Source: Methylovirgula sp.
GTDB lineage: Bacteria > Pseudomonadota > Alphaproteobacteria > Rhizobiales > Beijerinckiaceae
NCBI RefSeq assembly: GCF_037200945.1
Contig: NZ_JBBCGP010000001.1
Span: 62,001-126,000, forward strand
DNA length: 64,000 bases
Direction of reading: 5' to 3'
The notes under the pieces were generated by a model, which saw nothing but the letters and a program-made list of their open reading frames with translations, had not been told where the DNA came from and did no database searches. Of this stretch, positions 1 to 8,664 are shown one piece after another; positions within the stretch are counted from its first letter, which is position 1; each line of letters opens with the position of its first letter. The translations under genes and the position numbers were made by a program.

Positions 1-1
1 G

Positions 2-1306
2 ATCGACGCGGAATGCGCCGCGATCCTCCGGCGCAATCGCGATTTTCTGTCGAGGGAATTCACCGCGGCGCTCGACCTGTTCTATCGAACCGCGCCGGCA
101 ATTCTGGGGATATCGTCGTATATTAACGATCCCGCCAGCGTCGCATTCGCACGCGAAAAATATCTGCGTCATTGGGAAATTATGATGCAGGCGCGATTCG
201 CAGACGATTACGCGGATTCGGTCGCAAACATTTATCGCCTGCGCAACGATTTCGGAATCAATCTTCAGCTCTCAATGGGGGGCCGCAGCTTCATTCTGGC
301 GCGCGTTCTCGAAGCCATTGCTTTGCGTTTGCCCCGCAAGCCCTGGGACTTCTCCTTGCGTCAACGCCGGGCGAAGCTCCAACTCGCCTATTTGCGCATC
401 ACCATGCTCGATCTGCTCATCACGATGGACGGTTATCTCGAAGCCGGCCAGGACGAGCGAACCCGCACGCTCAGCCATCTCGCCAAATCCTTCGAACATG
501 CGGTCGGTGATATTGTTGCCGGTGTCACAGCCGCCGCCGGAGATTTGCGCAGCACTTCGGACGTACTGACCTTGTCCGCCGAGGAAACGACGAAGCAATC
601 GATGGCCGTGGCCATCGCCTCCCGCGAGTCGGAAGCGCATGTCCAGGCCGTCGCTTATGCGACCAACCATCTTTCGCATGCGATCGGTGAAGTCAGCGCC
701 CGGGTCCATGAATCCAATCAGGTTGCGCGGAACGCAGCCGACAAGGCTGATGAGACGCAGGATGCGGTGAATAGTCTTTCCGAAGCCGCCGAGCGCATCG
801 GCGGCAGCGTCGTGCTGATCAGCAATATCGCGGCGCAGACCAACATGCTGGCGCTCAACGCGACGATTGAAGCCGCGCGCGCGGGCGAAGCGGGACGTGG
901 CTTTGCCATTGTCGCGCAGGAAGTCAAAAATCTTGCGCTCGCGACCTCGCGGGCGACCTCGGAAATCGACGCGCAAGTCGCGGGCATCCAGGCCGCGACC
1001 CAACATGTCGCCTCGTTCATCGCCAGCATCGCGAAGACGACACAGCAGGTGAGTTCCATCGCGATCGCCGCCGAGACCGCGGTGGCGGAGCAGGAAGCCG
1101 CGACACGCGAGATCGCGCGGCGCGCCGAACAGGCCTCACTCGGCACCCACGAGACAACCGCGAATATCATCGGCGTGACCGACGCCGCGGGCAATGCCAA
1201 CGCCGCAGCCAAGCAAGTGCTGGATCTTGCCACGCGCCTCACGCACCAGTCGGACCTTCTGGCCAAACAGGTGCGTGACTTTTTGACGATGGTGCAGGCC
1301 GCCTAG
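2..1306 (+). CDS. Globin-coupled methyl-accepting chemotaxis protein (5' truncated)
   Basis: The reading frame is open from the window edge, so the N-terminus is missing. The first part reads as the C-terminal half of a protoglobin sensor domain: KYLRHW holds the likely proximal haem ligand His (codon 170-172), followed by a helix pattern DDYADSVANIY. The rest is a soluble methyl-accepting signalling domain whose hairpin tip IAAQTNMLALNATIEAARAG and GRGFAIVAQEV are clearly visible. No membrane segment is present, so it should be a cytoplasmic oxygen or redox transducer of the HemAT kind that acts on CheA/CheW. No che genes are visible nearby. The MCP assignment is secure. The globin assignment rests on a partial domain. 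Confidence 0.85.
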   Translation: MDAECAAILRRNRDFLSREFTAALDLFYRTAPAILGISSYINDPASVAFAREKYLRHWEIMMQARFADDYADSVANIYRLRNDFGINLQLSMGGRSFILARVLEAIALRLPRKPWDFSLRQRRAKLQLAYLRITMLDLLITMDGYLEAGQDERTRTLSHLAKSFEHAVGDIVAGVTAAAGDLRSTSDVLTLSAEETTKQSMAVAIASRESEAHVQAVAYATNHLSHAIGEVSARVHESNQVARNAADKADETQDAVNSLSEAAERIGGSVVLISNIAAQTNMLALNATIEAARAGEAGRGFAIVAQEVKNLALATSRATSEIDAQVAGIQAATQHVASFIASIAKTTQQVSSIAIAAETAVAEQEAATREIARRAEQASLGTHETTANIIGVTDAAGNANAAAKQVLDLATRLTHQSDLLAKQVRDFLTMVQAA

Positions 1307-1324
1307 AGTTTCTTACCTTGACGA

Positions 1325-1364
1325 GTTTTCTTCACGCGAACCCACCCCCACTTCGCTCGAAAAC
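1325..1364. repeat. Dispersed hairpin repeat, copy F (degenerate)
   Basis: This lies in the 145 bp gap between the transducer gene and def. Outer arms GTTTTC (1325-1330) and GAAAAC (1359-1364) enclose inner arms GCGAA (1336-1340) and TTCGC (1352-1356) around an 11-nt loop, CCCACCCCCAC. The loop and inner arms match the other bulged hairpins of this window, and the type resembles intergenic repeats common in Rhizobiales. It could also act as a weak transcription barrier. Confidence 0.5.
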
Positions 1365-1451
1365 GCTTTGAACGGCCTGAAATTGACCCGGCGCGGCGTG
1401 ACGCCTATGTCTTGAGGCCAAGTTCGTTCAATCCGCTCAATTTTCTCCGCC

Positions 1452-2024
1452 ATGGCCCTAAGACCGATACTCATTCTGCCAGATAAAAGGCTTCGTCAGA
1501 AAGCCCAGCCCGTCGCCGCTGTCGATGACGAAATCCGCGTGCTCATGGACGACATGCTGGAGACGATGTACGCGGCGCCAGGCATCGGCCTCGCCGCGAC
1601 CCAGATTGGCGAGATGAAGCGCGTCCTCGTTCTCGACGTCGCCAAACGGCAGGAGGAAGAGGCGAGCGCCCACCCCATGGCTTTCGCAAATCCAGAAGTG
1701 CTTTGGACGTCCGACGAGTTCTCCACGTATAATGAGGGCTGTCTGTCGATCCCGGAGATTTACGAGGAAGTCGAGCGCCCGGCGCGGATCCGGGTCGGCT
1801 ACCTCGACCGTGATAACAAGCGGCAGGAAATCGAGGCGGACGGCATTCTTGCGACGTGCCTGCAGCACGAGATCGACCATCTGAACGGGGTGCTCTTCAT
1901 CGATCACATCTCGCGGCTGAAGCGGGAGATGATCTCGAAGAAATTCATCAAGGCGGCCAAGCGCGAAGCCGAGGATGCATCGGGCGAGCCGGAAGCCGAG
2001 GCCAAGCGGCAATCGGAAGGTTGA
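1452..2024 (+). CDS. def: Peptide deformylase
   Basis: This enzyme removes the formyl group from the N-terminal methionine of nascent proteins at the ribosome. All three family motifs are present: GIGLAATQ (residues 44-51), EGCLSIP (95-101, metal ligand Cys97) and HEIDH (139-143, two His ligands and catalytic Glu140). At 190 aa it is slightly longer than the usual ~170 aa because of a charged C-terminal tail of about 20 residues. The next gene, fmt, starts 4 bp after its stop, so the formylating and deformylating enzymes are co-expressed, the classic bacterial arrangement. Confidence 0.97.
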   Translation: MALRPILILPDKRLRQKAQPVAAVDDEIRVLMDDMLETMYAAPGIGLAATQIGEMKRVLVLDVAKRQEEEASAHPMAFANPEVLWTSDEFSTYNEGCLSIPEIYEEVERPARIRVGYLDRDNKRQEIEADGILATCLQHEIDHLNGVLFIDHISRLKREMISKKFIKAAKREAEDASGEPEAEAKRQSEG

Positions 2025-2028
2025 GCGC

Positions 2029-2985
2029 GTGCGCGTCATCTTCATGGGCACGCCGGATTTCGCCGCCCCGGTGCTGACCGAGATTGCCGCGCATGGGCAC
2101 GATATTGCGGCGGTCTACACGCGGGCGCCCAAGCCCGCCGGACGGCGTGGCCTCGAAACCCTCCCCTCGCCGATTGCTGTCGCGGCAACGAAACTGGGCC
2201 TTCCTGTCTTCACGCCCGCTAGCCTGCGGACGGCGGAAGCCGCGTCGCTCTTCGCCAGCCACAAAGCCGATGTGGCGGTCGTCGTTGCCTACGGGCTCAT
2301 CCTGCCGAAAGCCATCCTCGATGCGCCGGCGAAGGGATGCCTCAATTTGCACGCCTCGCTTCTGCCACGCTGGCGCGGCGCGGCGCCGATCCAGCGGGCG
2401 ATCATGGCCGGCGACCGGGAAACCGGCGTCGCGGTCATGCGCATGGATGAGACGCTCGATACGGGGCCAGTCGCGCTAACCGAACGCGTGCCGATCGGGC
2501 CGGAAATGACGGCCGGCGAATTGCACGACGAGCTGTCGCGGCTGGGCGCCTGCCTCATGACTCGCGCGCTCGATCTCCTCGGCCGTGGCGCTCTGATCTT
2601 TACGCCGCAGGCGGAGACTGGCGTTATCTATGCGGAGAAAATCAGCAAGGCCGAGGCGCTGATCGATTGGTCACGTGACGCTAACGACGTGCATAATCTG
2701 GTTCGCGGGCTGTCGCCGTTTCCCGGCGCCGCTTTTCTTGCCGATTTCGGTAAGGGTGCCGAGCGGATCAAAGTTCTAAGCGGCCGGGTCATCGAGGCCC
2801 AAGGTCCGGCCGGCACGATCCTCGATGATGAGCTGACCGTCGCTTGCGGGCACGACGCGCTGCGGCTTTCGGAGGTGCAACGCGCTGGCAAAGCACCGAT
2901 GCAGGCGGCTGATTTCCTGCGCGGCGCGCGACTGACGCGCGGCATGCGGCTTGGCGCTTCAGCCAGCAGTGGACATTCACATTGA
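2029..2985 (+). CDS. fmt: Methionyl-tRNA formyltransferase
   Basis: This enzyme formylates initiator Met-tRNA using 10-formyl-tetrahydrofolate. The N-terminus VRVIFMGTPDFAAPVL and the catalytic-domain stretch HASLLPRWRGAAPIQRAI with downstream DETLDTGP are diagnostic. The C-terminal domain follows from about residue 205. I chose the GTG at 2029 (318 aa) because it matches the family N-terminus and has GGAAGG at 2015-2020 just upstream. An upstream in-frame ATG at 1975 would lie well inside def and add a non-homologous leader. It is translationally linked to def. Confidence 0.95.
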   Translation: MRVIFMGTPDFAAPVLTEIAAHGHDIAAVYTRAPKPAGRRGLETLPSPIAVAATKLGLPVFTPASLRTAEAASLFASHKADVAVVVAYGLILPKAILDAPAKGCLNLHASLLPRWRGAAPIQRAIMAGDRETGVAVMRMDETLDTGPVALTERVPIGPEMTAGELHDELSRLGACLMTRALDLLGRGALIFTPQAETGVIYAEKISKAEALIDWSRDANDVHNLVRGLSPFPGAAFLADFGKGAERIKVLSGRVIEAQGPAGTILDDELTVACGHDALRLSEVQRAGKAPMQAADFLRGARLTRGMRLGASASSGHSH

Positions 2986-3014
2986 ATCGCCCCGCACTTT
3001 TTGCCCCTTCAATC

Positions 3015-3068
3015 GCATCAGACCTATCCGAAAACCGCTACGCACTTTTCGGTCCGACGCTCTGATGC
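3015..3068. repeat. Dispersed hairpin repeat, copy B (decayed), overlapping the truA start
   Basis: Outer arms GCATCAGA (3015-3022) and TCTGATGC (3061-3068) are exact 8-bp inverted repeats. Inner arms CCGAAAA (3028-3034) and TTTTCGG (3046-3052) flank the loop CCGCTACGCAC. The loop and inner stem match copies A, D and E, so I read this as an eroded member of the same family. The right outer arm contains the truA ATG (3065-3067). Confidence 0.6.
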
Positions 3069-3865
3069 CCCGCTACAAGCTCACGATCGAATATGACGGC
3101 AGAGGTCTGGTGGGTTGGCAGCGGCAGGCAAATGGCCCTTCGGTACAAGCGGCGATCGAGGCAGCCCTGACGGCGATCACTGGAACGCAAATCCCGATCC
3201 GCGGCGCCGGACGCACTGACGCCGGCGTTCATGCGCTCGGTCAGGTCGCGCATGCCGATCTGGCCCGCGACTGGCGCCCTGCCATTCTACGCGATGCGCT
3301 CAATGCGCATCTCAAGCCAGGCCGCATCGCGATCGTTTCGGTCGAAGACGTGCCCGATACATTCGACGCGCGGTTTTCCGCGATCCGCCGGCATTACGTC
3401 TACAGAATCATCAATCGCCGACCGCCGCTCGCCCTCGAAGCCGGGCGGGCCTGGCTCGTCAAGCGCAAGCTTGATGCGGATGCCATGCATGCCGCCGCGC
3501 AAGTCCTCGTCGGCCGGCACGATTTCTCGACGTTCCGCGACACCCAATGTCAGGCCAAAAGCCCCGTGCGGACGCTGGACCGGCTCGATGTCGTCAAGCG
3601 CGACGACCTCATCGAGATTTACGCCAGCGCACGAGCGTTCCTGCATCATCAGGTGCGTTCGATGGTCGGCTCGCTGGAACATGTCGGCGCTGGCAAATGG
3701 TCGTGGGGCGATCTTAAAGCGGCGCTGGAAGCGCGCGACCGCAGCCACTGCGGAATGGTCGCGCCGGCAGCCGGATTGTATTTTCTTTCGGTGGATTATC
3801 CTGCGCAGAGCGAAAATTCCGCGCCGCTGCTGGACACGCAATCGGAAAAATCGATCGAAAATTAA
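3065..3865 (+). CDS. truA: tRNA pseudouridine(38-40) synthase
   Basis: This enzyme converts uridines 38-40 of the tRNA anticodon arm to pseudouridine. The N-terminus MPRYKLTIEYDG and the active-site segment GAGRTDAGVHALGQ (catalytic Asp52) are canonical. It is 266 aa, normal for TruA. The frame stays open upstream to 2951, but the family N-terminus fixes the ATG at 3065. No clear Shine-Dalgarno site precedes it, because the immediate leader is made of a palindromic repeat. It follows fmt by 79 bp on the same strand and probably forms a def-fmt-truA unit. Confidence 0.95.
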   Translation: MPRYKLTIEYDGRGLVGWQRQANGPSVQAAIEAALTAITGTQIPIRGAGRTDAGVHALGQVAHADLARDWRPAILRDALNAHLKPGRIAIVSVEDVPDTFDARFSAIRRHYVYRIINRRPPLALEAGRAWLVKRKLDADAMHAAAQVLVGRHDFSTFRDTQCQAKSPVRTLDRLDVVKRDDLIEIYASARAFLHHQVRSMVGSLEHVGAGKWSWGDLKAALEARDRSHCGMVAPAAGLYFLSVDYPAQSENSAPLLDTQSEKSIEN

Positions 3866-3987
3866 TAAAAAATATCTGCTGCGGCCAAGCTTAGAGAGAA
3901 GACAAGCCTCAAAAGGTGCTATAAAAGTAGACAAGCAAAAAATGGGCCGAAAAAGCCGTCACCCGTGTTTGGGGGTTGTAAAGAGTA

Positions 3988-5532
3988 ATGGCGCTCACGA
4001 CCAAGCTCCTCCTCCGCCAGGGTCAATCCTTGGTGATGACGCCACAGCTTCTCCAGGCGATCAAGCTTCTGCAATTTTCCAACATCGAACTCGCTGCCTT
4101 CGTTCAGGACGAGCTTGAGCGCAATCCTTTGCTGGAGCGCGCGGAAGAGGCGCCGGATGTGGATTCTCCCGCTGACACCAACCACGCCGAGGCCGCCAGA
4201 GACGATGATTTCAACGAGGCCGGTGAGGTCGACTGGAACTCCGAGGCCTTCGCCACCGACCGCGGCACGCTGGAAGCCAGTCTCGGCACCGAACTGTCCA
4301 ACACATTCGATGACGACCGCCCCCCGACGCCCGCCGAACATGCCCCGTCCGGCGAGGGGCTGCTGCTGTCGTCCAACTCCTGGTCCGGCGCCCCTGGCCC
4401 CGCGTCCGACAGTTCTGACGCGACCAATCTCGAGGCCTATGTCGCGGCCCAAACCAGCTTGCGGGAGCATCTTTCCGCGCAATTGGTGCTCGCCACCAAA
4501 GATCCGGTCGAACGGGTGATCGGCCAGGCGATTATCGATTCCATCGACGATTCCGGCTATCTGATGGACCCTCTGGCCGAGGTCGCGTTGCGACTCGGCG
4601 CGCCGCTTGAGCGTGTCGATAAAGTTCTACGAGTCATTCAGACATTGGAACCGGCCGGCGTCGGCGCCCGCAACCTCGCCGAATGCCTGTCGATCCAATT
4701 ACGTGAGAAAGACCGTTTCGATCCGGCGATGCAGATGCTCGTCAGCCGTCTCGACCTGGTCGCCAAGCGCGACTACGCGGGTCTGCGCAAGCTTTGCGGC
4801 GTCAGCGCGGAAGACGTGACCGACATGATCGCCGAGATCAAGCGCCTCGACCCGAAACCTGGCCGTGTCTTCGGCGGCGGGGTCGTGCAACCGGTCGTCG
4901 CGGACGTCATCATCCGCGCCCTGCCCGACGGCTCCTGGCATGTCGAATTGAATTCCGAGGTTTTGCCGCGCCTACTCGTCAATCAGGTTTATGCAACGCG
5001 CGTCGCGCGCGCCAAAGCCAATGATGTCGATCGCTCTTTTCTGTCCAATTGTCTGCAGACCGCCAATTGGTTGACGAAGAGCCTCGAACAGCGCGCCCGC
5101 ACGATTCTGAAAGTCGCGAGCGAAATCGTCCGTCAGCAGGACGCTTTCTTCGCGCATGGCGTCGAACACCTGCGACCGCTCAATCTGAAGGCGATCGCCG
5201 ACGCCATCGGCATGCATGAATCGACCGTTTCGCGCGTCACGTCGAACAAATATGTTTCGACGCCGCGCGGCCTCTTTGAACTGAAATATTTCTTCACTGC
5301 CTCTATCGCATCGCACAGCGGCGGCGACGCTCACTCGGCGGAAGCGGTGCGGTTTCGCATCAAACAGATGATCGAGCACGAATCCGAAAACGATATTCTC
5401 TCGGATGATGCGATCGTAGAACGATTGAAAAAATCGAATGTCGAAATTGCGCGCCGCACAGTGGCGAAATATCGTGAAAGTTTGCGGATTCCGTCATCGG
5501 TCGAGCGTCGGCGTATGCGCAGCCTGCATTAA
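3988..5532 (+). CDS. rpoN: RNA polymerase sigma-54 factor
   Basis: This is the alternative sigma factor that recognises -24/-12 promoters and needs AAA+ activators; it typically controls nitrogen and carbon regulation. The N-terminal activator-interacting region begins MALTTKLLLRQGQSLVMTPQ and contains LLQFSNIEL. An acidic linker follows (about residues 50-140), then the core-binding region and the helix-turn-helix. The C-terminal RpoN box is seen as ARRTVAKYRESLRIPSS. Its 514 aa is normal. It is followed by hpf and ptsN, as in many proteobacteria, but the usual upstream lptB is absent and truA sits there instead, 122 bp away. Confidence 0.96.
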   Translation: MALTTKLLLRQGQSLVMTPQLLQAIKLLQFSNIELAAFVQDELERNPLLERAEEAPDVDSPADTNHAEAARDDDFNEAGEVDWNSEAFATDRGTLEASLGTELSNTFDDDRPPTPAEHAPSGEGLLLSSNSWSGAPGPASDSSDATNLEAYVAAQTSLREHLSAQLVLATKDPVERVIGQAIIDSIDDSGYLMDPLAEVALRLGAPLERVDKVLRVIQTLEPAGVGARNLAECLSIQLREKDRFDPAMQMLVSRLDLVAKRDYAGLRKLCGVSAEDVTDMIAEIKRLDPKPGRVFGGGVVQPVVADVIIRALPDGSWHVELNSEVLPRLLVNQVYATRVARAKANDVDRSFLSNCLQTANWLTKSLEQRARTILKVASEIVRQQDAFFAHGVEHLRPLNLKAIADAIGMHESTVSRVTSNKYVSTPRGLFELKYFFTASIASHSGGDAHSAEAVRFRIKQMIEHESENDILSDDAIVERLKKSNVEIARRTVAKYRESLRIPSSVERRRMRSLH

Positions 5533-5757
5533 ACTTCGAGCGTCACGTGAACTTTGAACATTTCCACAAAAGCTTGAAACGCTTCGCAAATAGCGCACTT
5601 GGCGTAAAGCGTTGCCGTTGCGTTCAGGCGGAGTTTTCCCCCTTTGCGCCATGCGCCGGCGGCGCCCATTGACTTCACCGCGCGAGGCTCCTAACCCTGA
5701 AGCAACTGCCGTAAACGGCGGATTGTGTTGGGGCGACAGTGGATTGGAGGTAAACCA

Positions 5758-6366
5758 ATGACATTGCGCGTCTCTGGAAAAAATATCGATATCGGGGCTT
5801 CACTTCGCACTTATGTCGATGCGCGACTCGACCTTGTCGTCGTGAAATATGCGGCGGAACCGACGGGCGGTCATGTGACAATCGAACGTGAAGGCTCGGG
5901 CTTTCGCACCGATTGTACTTTACATCTCGACACCGGGATCACGTTACAGGCCGAAGGCGAAGCGTCGGACGCCTATACGAGTTTCAACAAGGCTGCAGAT
6001 CGCATCGAGAACCGTCTGCGCCGGCAAAAGGATCGCAGCAAGGTTCGCGTCGCGAACGGTGCAGGCGAGTCGGCTTTCACGGCGCCACAATCGGAGCCGG
6101 TTGGTGCAACGGCCGAAGCAGATGATCTGGACGGCGCCAACCCGGCCGTCATTGCTGAATCCTTCACCGACATCGCAGACATGTCCGTGTCGGCCGCCGT
6201 GGAAAAGCTTGATGCCAGCGATTCGCCGGTCGTCTTCTTTCGCCATGCAACCGACCGCCACGCTAACCTCGTTTATCGCCGCGCCGACGGCAACATCGGC
6301 TGGATCGATCTCGGCAAGTCTAGTCTCGGCAAATCTGATCTCAGCAAGTCTGCAAAAGACAGCTAA
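5758..6366 (+). CDS. hpf: Ribosome hibernation-promoting factor, long form
   Basis: This protein binds the decoding region of the 30S subunit and promotes 100S dimers in slow growth. The N-terminal S30AE domain (residues 1 to about 100) starts MTLRVSGKNIDIG. The C-terminal dimerisation domain (about 145-185) contains SPVVFFRHATDRHANLVYRR. Having both makes it the long form (202 aa). The ATG at 5758 has GGAGG at 5746-5750. The reading frame is open to 5725, but that extension is not family-like. It lies between rpoN and ptsN, 225 bp after rpoN, so it may have its own promoter. Confidence 0.93.
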   Translation: MTLRVSGKNIDIGASLRTYVDARLDLVVVKYAAEPTGGHVTIEREGSGFRTDCTLHLDTGITLQAEGEASDAYTSFNKAADRIENRLRRQKDRSKVRVANGAGESAFTAPQSEPVGATAEADDLDGANPAVIAESFTDIADMSVSAAVEKLDASDSPVVFFRHATDRHANLVYRRADGNIGWIDLGKSSLGKSDLSKSAKDS

Positions 6367-6481
6367 CTCTAACCTTCGAATATCGAGCCAATGCAGCCGA
6401 TGGGCGCTTTCGGACCGATATTCTAGCGGTGCAAATATGGCTCTCTCTTCGATTGTCCGAAAGTTGGAAGTCAATATTCCC

Positions 6482-6946
6482 ATGCGGCTTACTGATCTGA
6501 TTGCGCACGACGCCATCATTCCTTCGTTACGCGCTGGGACCAAAAAACTCGTTCTGCAGGAGTTAAGCGAAAAGGCGGCCCGCATCTCTGGTCTGCCACC
6601 GCGCGAAATCTTCAATGCGCTCCTGCAACGTGAACGCCTCGGCTCGACTGGCACCGGCAACGGCGTCGCCCTGCCCCATGCGAAACTCAAGAAATGCCAG
6701 CGCATCTTCGGGATTTTCGCGCGGCTCGAAAAGCCGATCGACTTTGAGGCGATTGATGGCGAACCTGTCGATCTCGTGTTGATGCTTGTGGCGCCGGAAT
6801 TTGCCGGCGCAGATCATCTGAAGGCGCTCGCGCGCGTCGCCCGCGTCCTGCGCGACGTCAGGATCGCAGCGAAGCTGCGCGCCGCGCGCGATCCCGCTGC
6901 GCTCTATGCCGTGCTGACTCAGGAACCCACGTCCAACGCCGCCTGA
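6482..6946 (+). CDS. ptsN: Nitrogen regulatory PTS component EIIA-Ntr
   Basis: This is the terminal phospho-acceptor of the nitrogen phosphotransferase system, with regulatory rather than transport roles such as K+ homeostasis and nutrient signalling. The phosphorylation site is His66 in GTGNGVALPHAK, preceded by RERLGSTG. I chose the ATG at 6482 (154 aa) because MRLTDLIAHD matches the usual start and GGAAG lies about 12 nt upstream. An in-frame ATG at 6437 would add 15 residues. It sits in the conserved rpoN-hpf-ptsN order. The kup gene is in the same window but far away. Confidence 0.92.
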   Translation: MRLTDLIAHDAIIPSLRAGTKKLVLQELSEKAARISGLPPREIFNALLQRERLGSTGTGNGVALPHAKLKKCQRIFGIFARLEKPIDFEAIDGEPVDLVLMLVAPEFAGADHLKALARVARVLRDVRIAAKLRAARDPAALYAVLTQEPTSNAA

Positions 6947-7014
6947 ATCCGGATTTTCCGGGACTGGCATCACAGCCGGATGGACGCGACCTCAACATGC
7001 GCTAGATTGCCGCC

Positions 7015-8664
7015 ATGTTGAGCGATGCCGGAAAGCCCATTGCTGTTTCATCGGTCCCGGCCCTGCTGGAGCAGGCCGCTAGCGCGTTTCCAGATCATAA
7101 TGCGTTGGATTTTTTCGGTCGTAAGCTGACCTACACCGACCTGGCGCATCAAGTCGACCGCGCCGCGCGCGGTTTCCAGCGTCTCGGCGTCGTGCACGGC
7201 ACGCGAGTCGGCCTCTGTCTGCCCAATACGCCCTATTTCGTCATCGCGTATTTCGCGGTGCTGAAAGCTGGCGGAATCGTCGTCAATTTCAATCCGCTCC
7301 AGGTCGCGCGCGAGATTGCGCGCCAGATCGAGGACTCCGGCACGACCATCATGGTCACGCTCGACGTGGCGAAAATCTATCCCAAGATCGCTGAGGCTTT
7401 GGAGACGACCTCGCTGGAAAAAGTCGTCATCTGCTCGCTGTGCGCGGCGCTGCCCACAGGCAAGGGACTGCTCTTTCGTCTCTTCAAGGCCCGGGAGCTC
7501 GCCAGGATTCCGCGCAACGCGAAACACGTTCGTTTCGAGAAATTGTTCGCTGACCGCACGCCGATGACGCCAGTGACCATCAATCCGGTGATTGATCTCG
7601 CAGTTCTGCAATACACCGGCGGCACCACCGGCGTCCCGAAGGGCGCGATGCTCAGCCATGCGAACCTCACCGCGAATGTCGCGCAGATTATCGATCGCGT
7701 GCCGGTCCTCCGGCCGGGTCAGGAGAGCGCGATCGTCTTGCTGCCGCTCTTCCACGTCTTCGGGATGACGACGAGCATGAACCTCTGCGTCGCGCTCGGT
7801 TTCGAGATGATATTGCTACCCAGTCTGGATCTGCCGCAATTGTTGAAACTGATCGTCAGCAAGAAGCCGACGCTCTTCCCCGGCGTGCCCAGTCTTTTCG
7901 CGACATTGAGCAACATGGCGGAGCATGGCACGTTCGATCTATCGTCGATCCGCTTTTGCATATCCGGCGGCGCGCCATTGCCGCTTGAAACGCGGCAGCG
8001 TTTCGAGACCCTGACCGGCTGCAAACTCATCGAGGGCTATGGCTTGACGGAAGCTTCGCCTGTCGTCGCCGCCAATCCGCTCGATGCACCGTATAAGAAT
8101 GAATCGGTCGGACCACCGCTGAAAGAAACGATCGTCGAAATTCGCTCACTCGACGATCCTATGAAAATCCTCCGCGCCGGCGAACGTGGCGAAATCTGCC
8201 TGCGCGGGCCGCAGATCATGGCCGGCTATTGGCGCAACCTCCAAGAGACGAAGGCCGCCTTTGTCGAAGGCGCCTTGCGAACCGGCGATGTCGGCTATCT
8301 CGATCAAGACGGCGACCTTTTCCTCGTCGACCGGATCAAGGACATCATCATTTGCAACGGATTCAAAATTTACCCACGCGCGATCGAGGAAGCGCTTGTG
8401 CAACATCCCGCGGTCGATGAGGCGGTGGCGATAGGAATTGCCGACGCGGTGCGTGGACACGTGCCAAAAGCTTTCGTCACGCTCCTGCCTGGCGCTGCCA
8501 CAACGCCAGATATGCTTCTGGAATTTCTCAAAACCCATTTATCCCGGCTCGAAATGCCGCGCGTGATTGAAATTCGCGCGGCACTCCCCAAAACCAATAT
8601 CGGCAAGATCAGCCGCAAGGATCTGGTTTTGGAGGAAGAACGTTTGCACGCGGTTTCGGAGTAA
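7015..8664 (+). CDS. AMP-binding acyl-CoA synthetase (long-chain fatty acid-CoA ligase type)
   Basis: This is an ANL-superfamily enzyme that activates a carboxylic acid to acyl-AMP and then acyl-CoA. The ATP/AMP motif YTGGTTGVPKGAM (about residues 204-216), GYGLTEASPV (about 341-350), the RTGDVGYLD hinge region and a C-terminal Lys near TNIGKISRKDL are all present. Its 549 aa fits FadD. It is not adjacent to beta-oxidation genes; instead its TAA overlaps the ATG of the DNA-repair helicase by one base (TAATG), so the two are translated from one message. The substrate cannot be read from sequence, but long-chain fatty acids are the best guess. Confidence 0.9.
   Translation: MLSDAGKPIAVSSVPALLEQAASAFPDHNALDFFGRKLTYTDLAHQVDRAARGFQRLGVVHGTRVGLCLPNTPYFVIAYFAVLKAGGIVVNFNPLQVAREIARQIEDSGTTIMVTLDVAKIYPKIAEALETTSLEKVVICSLCAALPTGKGLLFRLFKARELARIPRNAKHVRFEKLFADRTPMTPVTINPVIDLAVLQYTGGTTGVPKGAMLSHANLTANVAQIIDRVPVLRPGQESAIVLLPLFHVFGMTTSMNLCVALGFEMILLPSLDLPQLLKLIVSKKPTLFPGVPSLFATLSNMAEHGTFDLSSIRFCISGGAPLPLETRQRFETLTGCKLIEGYGLTEASPVVAANPLDAPYKNESVGPPLKETIVEIRSLDDPMKILRAGERGEICLRGPQIMAGYWRNLQETKAAFVEGALRTGDVGYLDQDGDLFLVDRIKDIIICNGFKIYPRAIEEALVQHPAVDEAVAIGIADAVRGHVPKAFVTLLPGAATTPDMLLEFLKTHLSRLEMPRVIEIRAALPKTNIGKISRKDLVLEEERLHAVSE

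Noticed and set aside
5599..5616. Sigma-54 promoter-like TGGC...TTGC before hpf
   Set aside because: GG and GC are 11 bp apart; the consensus requires exactly 10, so it would not be recognised.
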